From Stutzerimonas stutzeri (GTDB lineage Bacteria > Pseudomonadota > Gammaproteobacteria > Pseudomonadales > Pseudomonadaceae), in NCBI RefSeq assembly GCF_038561965.1, contig NZ_CP139348.1, positions 2,480,001 through 2,544,000 on the forward strand: a stretch of 64,000 nt of DNA, given 5' to 3'. The position numbers were made by a program, and so were the translations under genes. The notes under the pieces were generated by a model. The model ran no database searches, was not told the origin of the DNA, and saw only the letters and a list, made by a program, of their open reading frames with translations. Shown here in pieces: positions 52,970-61,255 of the stretch; within the stretch, counting starts at the first letter, position 1; every line of letters starts with the position of its first letter.

Positions 52970-55012
52970 TCAGTCCTTCCTGACGTTCTGATAGAGCATC
53001 AATCGGGATGTCTCGTGAAGGCCACGTGTCAGTTTGACCAGGCGCTGGAACTCCTCGGGATGCTGTTCGGCGACGTCCACCAGCGGCTCGGATGAAGCAA
53101 TGTCATGCAGACTCGGCTGGCTGCCGTCGTGCTGCATCTGCAACAGGAAATCCTTGGTAACCCCGCCGATCAGAGGAAACGTACCTTCTCGCAGAACCAA
53201 CGGAACCACACGCTCGCCTTCCGGAGACGGCTGTTGGATGTCGCGGCCCATCGCGCCATTGCGAAATTCCATTCCTGCCATGCCCAGCACACTCGGCAGC
53301 AAGTCAACCAAGCCCACGGCCTCTTCAATTACACGCGGCTCGAGCAGCTCGGGCGCGTGAATCAGCAGCGGTACATGGTTGCTCTCCAGGCCGAGCTTTT
53401 CGAATGCCGGTGGCATATGCGGTATCTGGCTGATGCGTGTGTTGTGATCGCCAAACATGACGAAGATGGTGTTGTCGTACCAGCCGCCTTCCTTCGCTAT
53501 CTCCATCAGGCGACCAATGTTGAAATCCAGTAGGCGGACCGCGTTGTACTGCGCCAGGCTACGGGAGCCAGCGCCTTGTACTTTTTCCAGCGGCAGATCA
53601 AGAACTTCAAAGCCGTCGTTCTGTTTGGGGATAGTGAACGGTCGATGATTGCCCGCCGTCTGGATATAGGCGAAGAATGGCTTGCCCTCCCCCTGCTCCC
53701 GAAATATTCGGTCGCTTTCCTTGAACAGGTCCAGATCCGAAACGCCCCATACGTCGACCATCGGTGATTTCCAATGTCGCTCTTCGTACAGCTGGATACC
53801 GTCGATGCTCTGGCGAATAAGCGCATTCATGTTCGCCCAACCGGAATTACCTCCGATCATGTAGTACTTGTCGTAGCCCTGCAGCGCATTGACGAGGCTG
53901 TGCTGGCGGGTGATCAGCGGATTACGCGTTGCGGTTTCCTGGCGTGAAACGTCCGGTACGCCAGAGATACTGGCCCAGACGGTTTTTGCGGTGCCGGTGA
54001 CGGGTACGTAGAAGCTCTTGAAAAACCAGCTCTGCTTGGCCAGCCGATCGATGTTAGGCGTGGGATTCAGTGGATTGCCATAGGCGCCAACTGCGCTGGT
54101 GCCCAGGGATTCAAGCATGACGAACACCACGTTCGGCCGCTGATTTCCAGCAAGCGCATACGGTTGGACGCTCTGCTCTCGGCTGAAATTCAGCGACGCC
54201 GCATCAGGCTGCTCAACGCCCAGGTAACGACTGACCACGTCGTAATGGGCTTCGACTTGCTCACGATCATATGGTTGATTGGGAACCTTCAAGGTGTCGT
54301 ACAGGAAGATCACCGGGTTCAGGCCGAGCGCGGCAATCTGGCTATCGCCCGAGAAGAAAGCGTCGCTCCAACGCAAAGGCACCGGGTTTTCCAGATTGAG
54401 ATTATCGACGCGCCCCAGAATGGCGACGAAGACCAGCACGACCATCAACGCGCTGCCCCAGATCAACGAGAGGCGGCTGATGGGCTTTGCCGGGCGATCC
54501 AGCGTCACGCGCTCGATGCGCACCAGTAGCCACCAGACCAGCGCAGTGGCCGCAGCCCAGCCGAGGGTAATCCATACCACTGGATAGGTTTGCCAGACCA
54601 TATCGGTGGAAATCTGCGCATCCTCAAGAAAGCGCAATACGGTGGCGTTGATACGCACGCCGAGATAGGCGTAATGCCCGAAATCGATGATGTAGACCAA
54701 CATCATCGCTCCGAGCGCCAGCGCAAGGTACAGCCGTGCTAGCCACCGAACGGTACGTGAGCGGGTCAGATTCCATTTAGGCAACCATGCCAACAAGGCG
54801 ACCGGCAGCATCAGCAGAATGGCAAGGCGAAGGTCGAAGCGCAGACCGATTCCCAGCGTTTCGGACAGGCCATCGACTTCACCGAGCGCACTGGCGTCGA
54901 ATCCGGAAAAACCGACGAAGAAGATCCCGCGCAACACCGCGAGCGTGATGAACAGAACCCCGACAGCAGCGAACCAGTAGTGCAACCGTCGCGAACTAAC
55001 CCAACCCATCAT
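52970..55012 (-). CDS. LtaS-type sulfatase / phosphoglycerol transferase family membrane protein
   Basis: A 680-residue inner-membrane protein of the alkaline phosphatase superfamily. Five membrane helices lie in the first 200 residues (for example YWFAAVGVLFITLAVLRGIF, LAILLMLPVALLAWLP, LALGAMMLVYIIDFGHYAYL). A periplasmic sulfatase domain (about 285-640) follows: NVVFVMLESLGTSAVGAYGN, the nucleophile threonine in PVTGTAKTVWASISG at about 335-349, and MFGDHNTR. Enzymes of this kind move phosphoglycerol or phosphoethanolamine from lipids to periplasmic glucans or cell-surface polymers. The acceptor is unknown. Two further genes upstream on the same strand probably form an operon with it. Confidence 0.88.
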   Translation of the reverse strand: MMGWVSSRRLHYWFAAVGVLFITLAVLRGIFFVGFSGFDASALGEVDGLSETLGIGLRFDLRLAILLMLPVALLAWLPKWNLTRSRTVRWLARLYLALALGAMMLVYIIDFGHYAYLGVRINATVLRFLEDAQISTDMVWQTYPVVWITLGWAAATALVWWLLVRIERVTLDRPAKPISRLSLIWGSALMVVLVFVAILGRVDNLNLENPVPLRWSDAFFSGDSQIAALGLNPVIFLYDTLKVPNQPYDREQVEAHYDVVSRYLGVEQPDAASLNFSREQSVQPYALAGNQRPNVVFVMLESLGTSAVGAYGNPLNPTPNIDRLAKQSWFFKSFYVPVTGTAKTVWASISGVPDVSRQETATRNPLITRQHSLVNALQGYDKYYMIGGNSGWANMNALIRQSIDGIQLYEERHWKSPMVDVWGVSDLDLFKESDRIFREQGEGKPFFAYIQTAGNHRPFTIPKQNDGFEVLDLPLEKVQGAGSRSLAQYNAVRLLDFNIGRLMEIAKEGGWYDNTIFVMFGDHNTRISQIPHMPPAFEKLGLESNHVPLLIHAPELLEPRVIEEAVGLVDLLPSVLGMAGMEFRNGAMGRDIQQPSPEGERVVPLVLREGTFPLIGGVTKDFLLQMQHDGSQPSLHDIASSEPLVDVAEQHPEEFQRLVKLTRGLHETSRLMLYQNVRKD

Positions 55013-55067
55013 TCAAACCTCTGATTATCGAACCGCCAAGCGCAGCCCTATGGCTGATCCGTTTCTT

Positions 55068-55658
55068 TCACTGCGCAACCGTTGGTTTACGCACGAGCAT
55101 CCTGTATGCGTAGCCAATCAACGCGCCACAACTGAACAGCGCGATGAAGGGGTCTAGCAAGTAGTCCCAGTAATTAGGCGAAGGCTTGAGTCCTAGGCTG
55201 AACGCCAAGGTCGCCAGACCGAGCATGCACGCGCCCAACCAGTTCCTCAGCAACAGCAACCCCAACGCTAGCAGACCTACAACCGCAAGCAGCGGGCGCG
55301 GGTCGTAACCAAGCTGATAAGGATCCAGGTAGGACAAACCCATCGTTGCCGGGTAAAGAAAAAGCGCCAGCGCTGCCAGCACGATTAGCACCTGCACGCG
55401 AGCGCTGTGCCCAGGCGAGTCCAGTAAGCCCATGCGTACTGCTGCGGCGAAGGCCAGAATTACCAGCGTTGTAATCGCGACATCGTCGGTGAAGCTGCGC
55501 ATGTAAGCGGCGAGGGAAAGTCCATCCACAGTAACGAAGCTGACCGCCAGCAGAAGGAAAAGACGAAACAACTGGGCAATCCGACCGCGGCCAAAACCGG
55601 GAAGAACCACGTATGCGAATAGCGCAAAGGTCAGATGTGCTTGCCAAAGTTCAGGCAT
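55068..55658 (-). CDS. Hypothetical multi-pass membrane protein
   Basis: A 196-residue protein with six to seven hydrophobic helices (LTFALFAYVVLPGF, LFRLFLLLAVSFVTV, AITTLVILAFAAAVRMGLL, VLIVLAALALFLYP, LLAVVGLLALGLLLL, LGLATLAFSLGL, FIALFSCGALIGYAYRMLV). No recognisable family motif. It starts exactly at the stop of the sialidase-like gene (overlap of one base at 55658) and lies 55 bases before the sulfatase-type gene, so the three are likely co-transcribed and may build or modify the same surface glycan. Confidence 0.75.
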   Translation of the reverse strand: MPELWQAHLTFALFAYVVLPGFGRGRIAQLFRLFLLLAVSFVTVDGLSLAAYMRSFTDDVAITTLVILAFAAAVRMGLLDSPGHSARVQVLIVLAALALFLYPATMGLSYLDPYQLGYDPRPLLAVVGLLALGLLLLRNWLGACMLGLATLAFSLGLKPSPNYWDYLLDPFIALFSCGALIGYAYRMLVRKPTVAQ

Positions 55659-57019
55659 CAGAGCTGCTCCAATAGCCAGGCATCATTGAAGCTGACGTGC
55701 TTAATGAATGTGTTATTCCAGGAGTACACCAGGTGGTAAAGACCATCAGCACTCTTGATGAAATAGGGATACTCGTACTCGAAGTCGCAGCCGCGAGTCT
55801 GGCAAACCCGCCGGTCGAGATTTGCCAGAAACTCATCGACCAACGAGAGGCGCCGCGGCCCACTGGAGAGGCGGAACTTGTCGCCGATTATGTCCCGATA
55901 AACCTCGGGGCTGAACGGGTTGCCTTCAGGATCAGGCGACTCGTCCAGGTCTATTACCGGCGTCCAGAGTTCGAGGCTGGAATTGGTTTCCATCAAGCGA
56001 AGGCGGAAGCGTCCGTCCTCGAGGTCATTCAAGGCGACTAGCAGCCCATGATTGGGAGTAGCTACCGCCGCTAGCGCAGAATTGGGGTTGGCGGGGTCAA
56101 CTGGGAACGGCTTGCTCCACGTCCTGCCTGCATCCTCGGTGCGGCTGGCTAGCACGCGATGGTGCGTGGCACCTGCGTAACGCAGCATCGCGATAGCGTT
56201 CTGCTCGTCCATCGGCACCACTGTGGGCTGCAGAGAGTCGGTGCCCATGCTGATCCGGCTCTTGCCTATGACGTCACCGGTGGGACTGATATAGAGGTAC
56301 TCGGCGAACTTGCCCAGAAACTCATGGTAAACCGGCAAGCCTATGGTGCCGTCGCTATGAAATACCGGGGCGTTGCGAACCAACGTGCTGACGTTCAGGA
56401 ACGGCGTGGTAATCAGCTGCTTCGGGGTCGACCAGGTTTCGCCAAAGTCATCCGAGTACATGGTATTGATGGCGCTGCCAGCCCAGCCGCCGATCGATAC
56501 AGACACGTAAAAGAGCCACAACCTGTTGTCTGGGGCCAACGCAATCACGGGATTGCCCAGTTTGCGTATGTGCTTGCGGGTTGCCTGCTGAGTCGACTCT
56601 CGGGTTGCCAAAACCAGTTCATCGCCCCACTCCGCCGCTATGGCGTCATACCGCGCGCCACGAATCTGAACGTCCGCGGCGCCCTCTCTCGAGCCTGCGA
56701 ACCAGACGGCCATCAACCCGCCGCGCGGCAGCGAAGTCACCGACGACGCATGCACGAACTCTTCGAGGTCAGATGATGCAAAGCGAGTGCTGTAGAAAGG
56801 GCTCGCGCCCGCTAGCTCCACGGAGCTAGCGGCTACTGCGAAGCCAGAGACGGCACGGTCAGGATGAAGCCACCAAGTGGTCGTGAACACTGCAGTCAGA
56901 GCAATTGCAGAAACACAAGAAGCGAAAAATCCAGATTTTGCAGAGCCCATAGAAACCATATCCATATAAATACTCGTCGCATCTTGCGGACTGCGAGAAA
57001 CAACAGACGCATGCCTCAT
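55658..57019 (-). CDS. Sialidase-like (BNR repeat) exported protein
   Basis: A protein of up to 453 residues with an uncleaved or cleavable N-terminal membrane segment (GFFASCVSAIALTAVFTTTW) and a six-bladed beta-propeller of the exo-alpha-sialidase type. Asp-box-like motifs are visible: YSDDFGETWSTP and RTEDAGRTWSKP (pattern S/T-x-D-x-G-x-T-W). SLPRGGLMAVWFAGSREG is the strand typical of this group. True starts at 56965 or 56950, which bring the hydrophobic segment to the N-terminus, are possible. Not every sialidase-fold protein cleaves sialic acid; some act on other glycans. It is the first gene of the putative three-gene operon. Confidence 0.75.
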   Translation of the reverse strand: MRHASVVSRSPQDATSIYMDMVSMGSAKSGFFASCVSAIALTAVFTTTWWLHPDRAVSGFAVAASSVELAGASPFYSTRFASSDLEEFVHASSVTSLPRGGLMAVWFAGSREGAADVQIRGARYDAIAAEWGDELVLATRESTQQATRKHIRKLGNPVIALAPDNRLWLFYVSVSIGGWAGSAINTMYSDDFGETWSTPKQLITTPFLNVSTLVRNAPVFHSDGTIGLPVYHEFLGKFAEYLYISPTGDVIGKSRISMGTDSLQPTVVPMDEQNAIAMLRYAGATHHRVLASRTEDAGRTWSKPFPVDPANPNSALAAVATPNHGLLVALNDLEDGRFRLRLMETNSSLELWTPVIDLDESPDPEGNPFSPEVYRDIIGDKFRLSSGPRRLSLVDEFLANLDRRVCQTRGCDFEYEYPYFIKSADGLYHLVYSWNNTFIKHVSFNDAWLLEQL

Positions 57020-57305
57020 TTGTTCGAGACGGAAAAGCGTGCTGGCTGGTTTCTACAAGGGTCGTACTCGACTTCTAGGATGGAGAATTGCTGTAACCGA
57101 GCGCCGCCGATCAATAGCCAGGGGCTTAGTGCGGCTGGCGCGCGCGGGCCGGCGCCGCAATATAGTGTCTTGACTGCGGCCGTGGCAAATTGGCACACCT
57201 TAGCGGGCGCCACTGGCGGCATACAGCATGGTACGCAGTATGCCGGTACCGCTAGGGGACAAGCGGCGTAATATGGCGCCATCTCAACGGAACTGGAGTT
57301 CTCTT

Positions 57306-57812
57306 ATGCTGCTTCGCTTACTAGCCGCCAGCGCTCTAGCGGCGCTTTGTCTGCCTGCCGTCGCGCAGGAACACAGCCACGACCACCACGCGCCTGCGCA
57401 AGCAGCTGCGACTGAGCTCGCTGTGAGTCAGGCGTGGTCGCGCGCGATGCCTCCAAGCGCTCCGACCGGTGCAGTCTATTTCGTTCTGGAAAATCGCGGT
57501 GAGCAGCCTGAGCGCCTTATCGGCGCACAGACATCCCGCGCCGAGAAGACTGAGCTGCATACCCACGTACATCAAAACGACATGATGAAAATGCAGCAGA
57601 TCGAATCGGTCGACGTACCGGCTGCTGGCAAGGTGGAGTTCAAGCCGGGCGGCAACCACCTGATGCTGTTCGGGCTCAAGCAGCCGCTGGTCGCTGGGGA
57701 GAGTTTTCCGGTTACGTTGCAGTTCGAGAATGGCGGCGAGATCACCACTGAGGTCAGCATTGAAGTAGATGCCCCGGCTGCCGGCGGTGCTGCATCAGGG
57801 CATCATCACTGA
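57306..57812 (+). CDS. Periplasmic PCu(A)C copper chaperone
   Basis: A 168-residue secreted copper(I) chaperone (DUF461/PCuAC) that supplies copper to the CuA or CuB centre of cytochrome oxidases. The signal peptide is MLLRLLAASALAALCLPAVA-Q. The copper site follows the family pattern H(M)x10Mx21HxM: HTHVHQNDMMKM, then PGGNHLMLFGLK. Extra His-rich ends (HSHDHH near the N-terminus and GHHH at the C-terminus) may bind more metal. The start at 57306 is chosen because the signal peptide begins there and GGAG lies 8-12 bases upstream; the frame is open back to 57228. It converges with the glutathione reductase gene. Confidence 0.9.
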   Translation: MLLRLLAASALAALCLPAVAQEHSHDHHAPAQAAATELAVSQAWSRAMPPSAPTGAVYFVLENRGEQPERLIGAQTSRAEKTELHTHVHQNDMMKMQQIESVDVPAAGKVEFKPGGNHLMLFGLKQPLVAGESFPVTLQFENGGEITTEVSIEVDAPAAGGAASGHHH

Positions 57813-57854
57813 GTCATCTGGCGTGCCACCTCAGTTGGCACGCCCTTCCCGTCC

Positions 57855-59213
57855 TCAGATCGCGGCGGGCGTGCGCATGGTGACGAACTCTTCCGCCGCC
57901 GTCGGGTGAATGCCCAGCGTGTCGTCGAACACTTGCTTGGTTGCGCCAGCTTTCAGCGCCACACCCAGCCCTTGCATGATTTCCCCTGCGTCCGGCCCGG
58001 CCATGTGGCAACCCAGCACACGGTCGGTCTCGGAATCCACCACCAGTTTCATCAGGCTGCGCTCGAGGCTGTCGGTCATGGTCAGTTTCATTGGCCGGAA
58101 ACGGCTTTCGAACACCGTCACCTTGTAGCCTTTCTCGCGCGCTTCTTCTTCGGTCAGTCCAACAGTCGCCATATTCGGCAAACTGAACACCGCAGTCGGA
58201 ATGGTCGTGTAGTCGACCTTGCGGTATTGCTCCGGCTTGAATAGTCGCCGTGCCACGGCCATGCCCTCAGCAAGTGCAACAGGCGTCAGCTGTACGCGGC
58301 CGATCACGTCACCGATAGCCAGAATGGACGACACCGAGGTGCGGTATTCATCATCGACGGCGATGAAGCCGCGGGCATCCAGTGCTACACCGGCCTGCTC
58401 CAGCCCCAGGTTGTCGAGCATCGGGCGGCGACCGGTCGCATAGAAGATGCAGTCCGCTTCCAGCGTGCGGCCGTCTTCCAGCGTGGCGAGCAGGCTGCCA
58501 TCGGCCTGCTTGTCGATGTGAATGATGTCGGCGTTGAACTGCAGGTCGACGCCCTTCTTGATCATCTCGTCCTTCAGGTGGTCGCGCAGCGAGCCATCGA
58601 AGCCACGCAAGAACAGCTCGCCTCGATAGAGCAGCTTTGTGTCCGCGCCGCAGCCATGAAAGATCGAGGCGAATTCGACGGCGATGTAACCGCCGCCCAC
58701 TACCAATACGCGCCGCGGCAGGGATTCGAGATAAAAGGCTTCATTGGAGGTAATGGCGTGCTCGCGACCGGCAATCTGTGGGACATAGGGCCAGCCGCCG
58801 GTGGCGATCAGAATATGCTCTGCACTGTACTGCTTGCCTTCGACCTCGACGGTATGAGCATCCACCAGACGGGCATGGGCCTGCAGAAGTGTTACGCCGC
58901 TATCGACCAGAATGCTCCGATAGATACCGTTGAGCCGCTGGATTTCGCGATCCTTGTTGGCGATCAGCGTTTTCCAGTCGAAGGTTGCGCCGTCGATTGT
59001 CCAGCCATAACCCTGCGCCTGGCCGATCTCTTCGGCATAGTGCGCGCCGTAGACCAGCAGTTTTTTCGGTACGCAACCGACATTGACGCAGGTGCCGCCC
59101 AGATAGCGGCTTTCGGCAACTGCCACCTTGGCGCCGAAGCCTGCGGCGAAGCGCGCCGCACGCACGCCACCGGAACCTGCGCCGATGACGAATAGATCGA
59201 AGTCGTAAGCCAT
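57855..59213 (-). CDS. gor: Glutathione reductase
   Basis: A 452-residue flavoprotein that reduces glutathione disulfide with NADPH. It has FAD motif VIGAGSGGVRAARFAA, the redox pair C42/C47 in GGTCVNVGCVPKKL, NADPH motif VVGGGYIAVEFASIFHG with the glutathione reductase-type Tyr-Ile-Ala-Val, and the C-terminal HPTAAEEFVTMRTP with the active-site His-Glu pair. The ATG at 59211-59213 (MAYDFDL) is preferred over the open frame to 59270 because the fold starts there and AGGAGACAAC is upstream. It converges with the PCu(A)C gene and diverges from the glyoxalase-fold gene. Confidence 0.95.
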   Translation of the reverse strand: MAYDFDLFVIGAGSGGVRAARFAAGFGAKVAVAESRYLGGTCVNVGCVPKKLLVYGAHYAEEIGQAQGYGWTIDGATFDWKTLIANKDREIQRLNGIYRSILVDSGVTLLQAHARLVDAHTVEVEGKQYSAEHILIATGGWPYVPQIAGREHAITSNEAFYLESLPRRVLVVGGGYIAVEFASIFHGCGADTKLLYRGELFLRGFDGSLRDHLKDEMIKKGVDLQFNADIIHIDKQADGSLLATLEDGRTLEADCIFYATGRRPMLDNLGLEQAGVALDARGFIAVDDEYRTSVSSILAIGDVIGRVQLTPVALAEGMAVARRLFKPEQYRKVDYTTIPTAVFSLPNMATVGLTEEEAREKGYKVTVFESRFRPMKLTMTDSLERSLMKLVVDSETDRVLGCHMAGPDAGEIMQGLGVALKAGATKQVFDDTLGIHPTAAEEFVTMRTPAAI

Positions 59214-59284
59214 GTAATGTTGTCTCCTTCTGTAGTGAACAGCATAACCCAGGCTTTCGGCCTGATTCACCGAAGGAGTGCCGC

Positions 59285-59707
59285 ATGCGCCCTACCCTCA
59301 CCCATCTGGCTCTGCACGTGCCGGATCTGGAAGCCTGTATCGAATTCTATGCACGATTCTGTGGCATGCATGTGTTTCATGAGCGCCCGGGAAAGGGCTC
59401 GCGCATCGTCTGGATGGCGGAGCCTGGGAAAGAGCGGGATTTCATATTCGTGATCATGCCCGGCGGCAAGGATCGATCACTGGCGGCGGACGACTACAGC
59501 CATTTCGGTTTTGCGCTTGCCAGTCGGGAGGAAGTGGATGCGATTGCAGATCGCGCGCGCGAAGACGGCTGTCTGATATGGGCGCCGCGCGATGAGCCCT
59601 ACCCGGTAGGCTATTACTGCGGTTTGCGTGACCCAGCCGGCAACTATGTCGAGTTCAGTTACGGCCAACCCCTCGGGCCCGGCGCGGAGGATATTCCGTC
59701 GCCCTGA
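59285..59707 (+). CDS. Glyoxalase/bleomycin-resistance (VOC) fold protein
   Basis: A 140-residue vicinal-oxygen-chelate protein with two beta-alpha-beta-beta-beta modules: THLALHVPDLEACIEFYARF, with a possible metal ligand His, then DYSHFGFALASREEVDAIAD and the final LRDPAGNYVEFSYG with the conserved Glu. Such proteins include glyoxalase I, dioxygenases and resistance proteins; the substrate cannot be read. The pairing with a divergent glutathione reductase gene 71 bases away is suggestive of glutathione-linked detoxification, but that is only context. A strong terminator follows directly. Confidence 0.85.
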   Translation: MRPTLTHLALHVPDLEACIEFYARFCGMHVFHERPGKGSRIVWMAEPGKERDFIFVIMPGGKDRSLAADDYSHFGFALASREEVDAIADRAREDGCLIWAPRDEPYPVGYYCGLRDPAGNYVEFSYGQPLGPGAEDIPSP

Positions 59708-59712
59708 AATGC

Positions 59713-59736
59713 AAAAAGCCACCCGAAGGTGGCTTT
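59713..59736 (+). terminator. Intrinsic terminator after the VOC gene
   Basis: Nine-base stem AAAGCCACC / GGTGGCTTT with a CGAA tetraloop, 8 bases after the stop. The A-run and T-run on the two sides would let it work for both strands, so it can also end the converging galU transcript. Confidence 0.9.
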
Positions 59737-59818
59737 GCGAGGATCCAGGTCCGTACCCACTAAAGGTAGCGGGCGGTGGGCTGAAGCCCACCCGCAGGAA
59801 TTCTGCCAGACCCGGCTG

Positions 59819-60658
59819 TCAGAACGCCTTACCGGTGAGGTAGAAGTGCTCGTAGCAGAAGTTAGTCGCCGCGATGTAGCCCTCGGCGCTACCGCAGTCG
59901 AAGCGCTGACCCTTGAACTTGTATGCCAGTACGCAGCCATCCTGAGCCTGGCGCATCAGTGCGTCGGTGATCTGGATTTCGCCACCCTTGCCCGGCTCGG
60001 TCTGCTCGATCAGGTCGAAGATGTCCGGCGTGAGGATGTAGCGGCCGATGATCGCCATGTTGGACGGCGCGTCTTCCGGCTTAGGCTTCTCAACCATGTG
60101 GCTGACGCGGAAGATGTCGTCGCGGATCATTTCGCCGGCGATCACGCCATATTTGCTGGTTTCTTCCGGCGGCACTTCCTGGATTGCGACAATCGAGCAA
60201 CGGAACTGGTTGTACAGCTTGACCATCTGCGCCAGCACGGGGTCGCCGTCCAGGTTGATGCAAAGGTCATCGGCTAGCACCACGGCGAACGGCTCGTCGC
60301 CGATCAGCGGACGGCCGCTTAGAATCGCGTGACCCAGGCCTTTCATTTCCACCTGACGCGTGTAGGAAAAACTGCATTCGTCGATCAGGCGACGGATGCC
60401 GACCAGATACTTTTCCTTGTCGGTGTTGCGGATCTGGTGTTCCAGCTCGTAGCTGATGTCGAAATGGTCTTCCAGCGAGCGCTTGCCGCGCCCGGTGACG
60501 ATCGCAATCTGGCTAAGGCCCGCAGCCAGTGCCTCCTCTACCCCGTACTGGATCAGCGGCTTGTTCACCACCGGCAGCATTTCCTTGGGCATGGCCTTGG
60601 TTGCGGGAAGAAAACGTGTGCCATATCCGGCAGCGGGAAAAAGGCATTTTTTGATCAT
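59819..60658 (-). CDS. galU: UTP-glucose-1-phosphate uridylyltransferase
   Basis: A 279-residue GalU that makes UDP-glucose for exopolysaccharide, LPS and osmoregulated glucans. The nucleotide-binding signature is FPAAGYGTRFLPATKAMPKE, followed by VVNKPLIQYGVEEA, IVTGRGKRSLEDHFD, VVLADDLCIN and GGEIQITDAL. The length equals the P. aeruginosa enzyme. The start is the ATG at 60656-60658 directly before KKCLFPAAG; the open frame continues to 60823 but that part has no similarity to the family. Downstream, GTGGGCT/AGCCCAC at 59776-59791 forms another hairpin that may terminate it. Confidence 0.96.
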   Translation of the reverse strand: MIKKCLFPAAGYGTRFLPATKAMPKEMLPVVNKPLIQYGVEEALAAGLSQIAIVTGRGKRSLEDHFDISYELEHQIRNTDKEKYLVGIRRLIDECSFSYTRQVEMKGLGHAILSGRPLIGDEPFAVVLADDLCINLDGDPVLAQMVKLYNQFRCSIVAIQEVPPEETSKYGVIAGEMIRDDIFRVSHMVEKPKPEDAPSNMAIIGRYILTPDIFDLIEQTEPGKGGEIQITDALMRQAQDGCVLAYKFKGQRFDCGSAEGYIAATNFCYEHFYLTGKAF

Positions 60659-61255
60659 GTGAGTCCTTGAAATGAAGGTTCCAGTCGATGCACTGCTTGT
60701 CGGTTCAGCAGCTGCCTTGCGGTATTGCCCGGCCTTGCCGGCGTAGAGCCTACGACCATCGTTTTCCATAGGGGTTCGCAGCGAGCGCCATGAGCGAATG
60801 CAGAAAATATGCCCGCTATCCAAGGCAATCCCACGGACGCCATTCTAGACGGGTCGGCAACGCTAATATCGCTTTGCCATTCTGTAAAGCAGGACCCGGC
60901 TCCTCATTCGTTCGCACCAAGCTAAAGCATGGCGCCACAACCCTATCTATCTGCGTTACGTGACAGCCAGATGGCCACATTGCACCCATACGGACGGGGC
61001 GCTCCACTGATCTGAGTCATTGAAAGCTGTATTTGCATAGTCATTGGTCTACTAACGCGCTTCATCCCGACCGGAACGCAATACCATAGCGCGCCCCGTA
61101 ATGGCGGATGGCTACCATTCGCATCGATCTTCAAGAAACCCGGCAGATCGCCGATAGCGGTTTCAGATTGCCAGCTCATCGCTGCGTCGTGGCAAACAGA
61201 ACAATCAGTGCGCAATGGCAGCTACGCCCAAGTGGCAGTAGTACTAAGGAAAACC
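60659..61255. other. Intergenic region between galU and the chemoreceptor gene
   Basis: 597 bases separating divergent genes. Apart from the FliA-type promoter at 61131-61157 I see no supported feature. The left part presumably holds the galU promoter. Confidence 0.5.
61131..61157 (+). promoter_or_regulatory. FliA (sigma-28) type promoter of the chemoreceptor gene
   Basis: -35 element TCAAGAAA, an 11-bp spacer and -10 element GCCGATAG, matching the flagellar sigma-28 pattern (TCAAG/TAAAG, N11, GCCGATAA) except at the last base. It lies about 100 bases upstream of the chemoreceptor start codon, as expected for a class of chemotaxis genes under FliA control. Confidence 0.75.
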
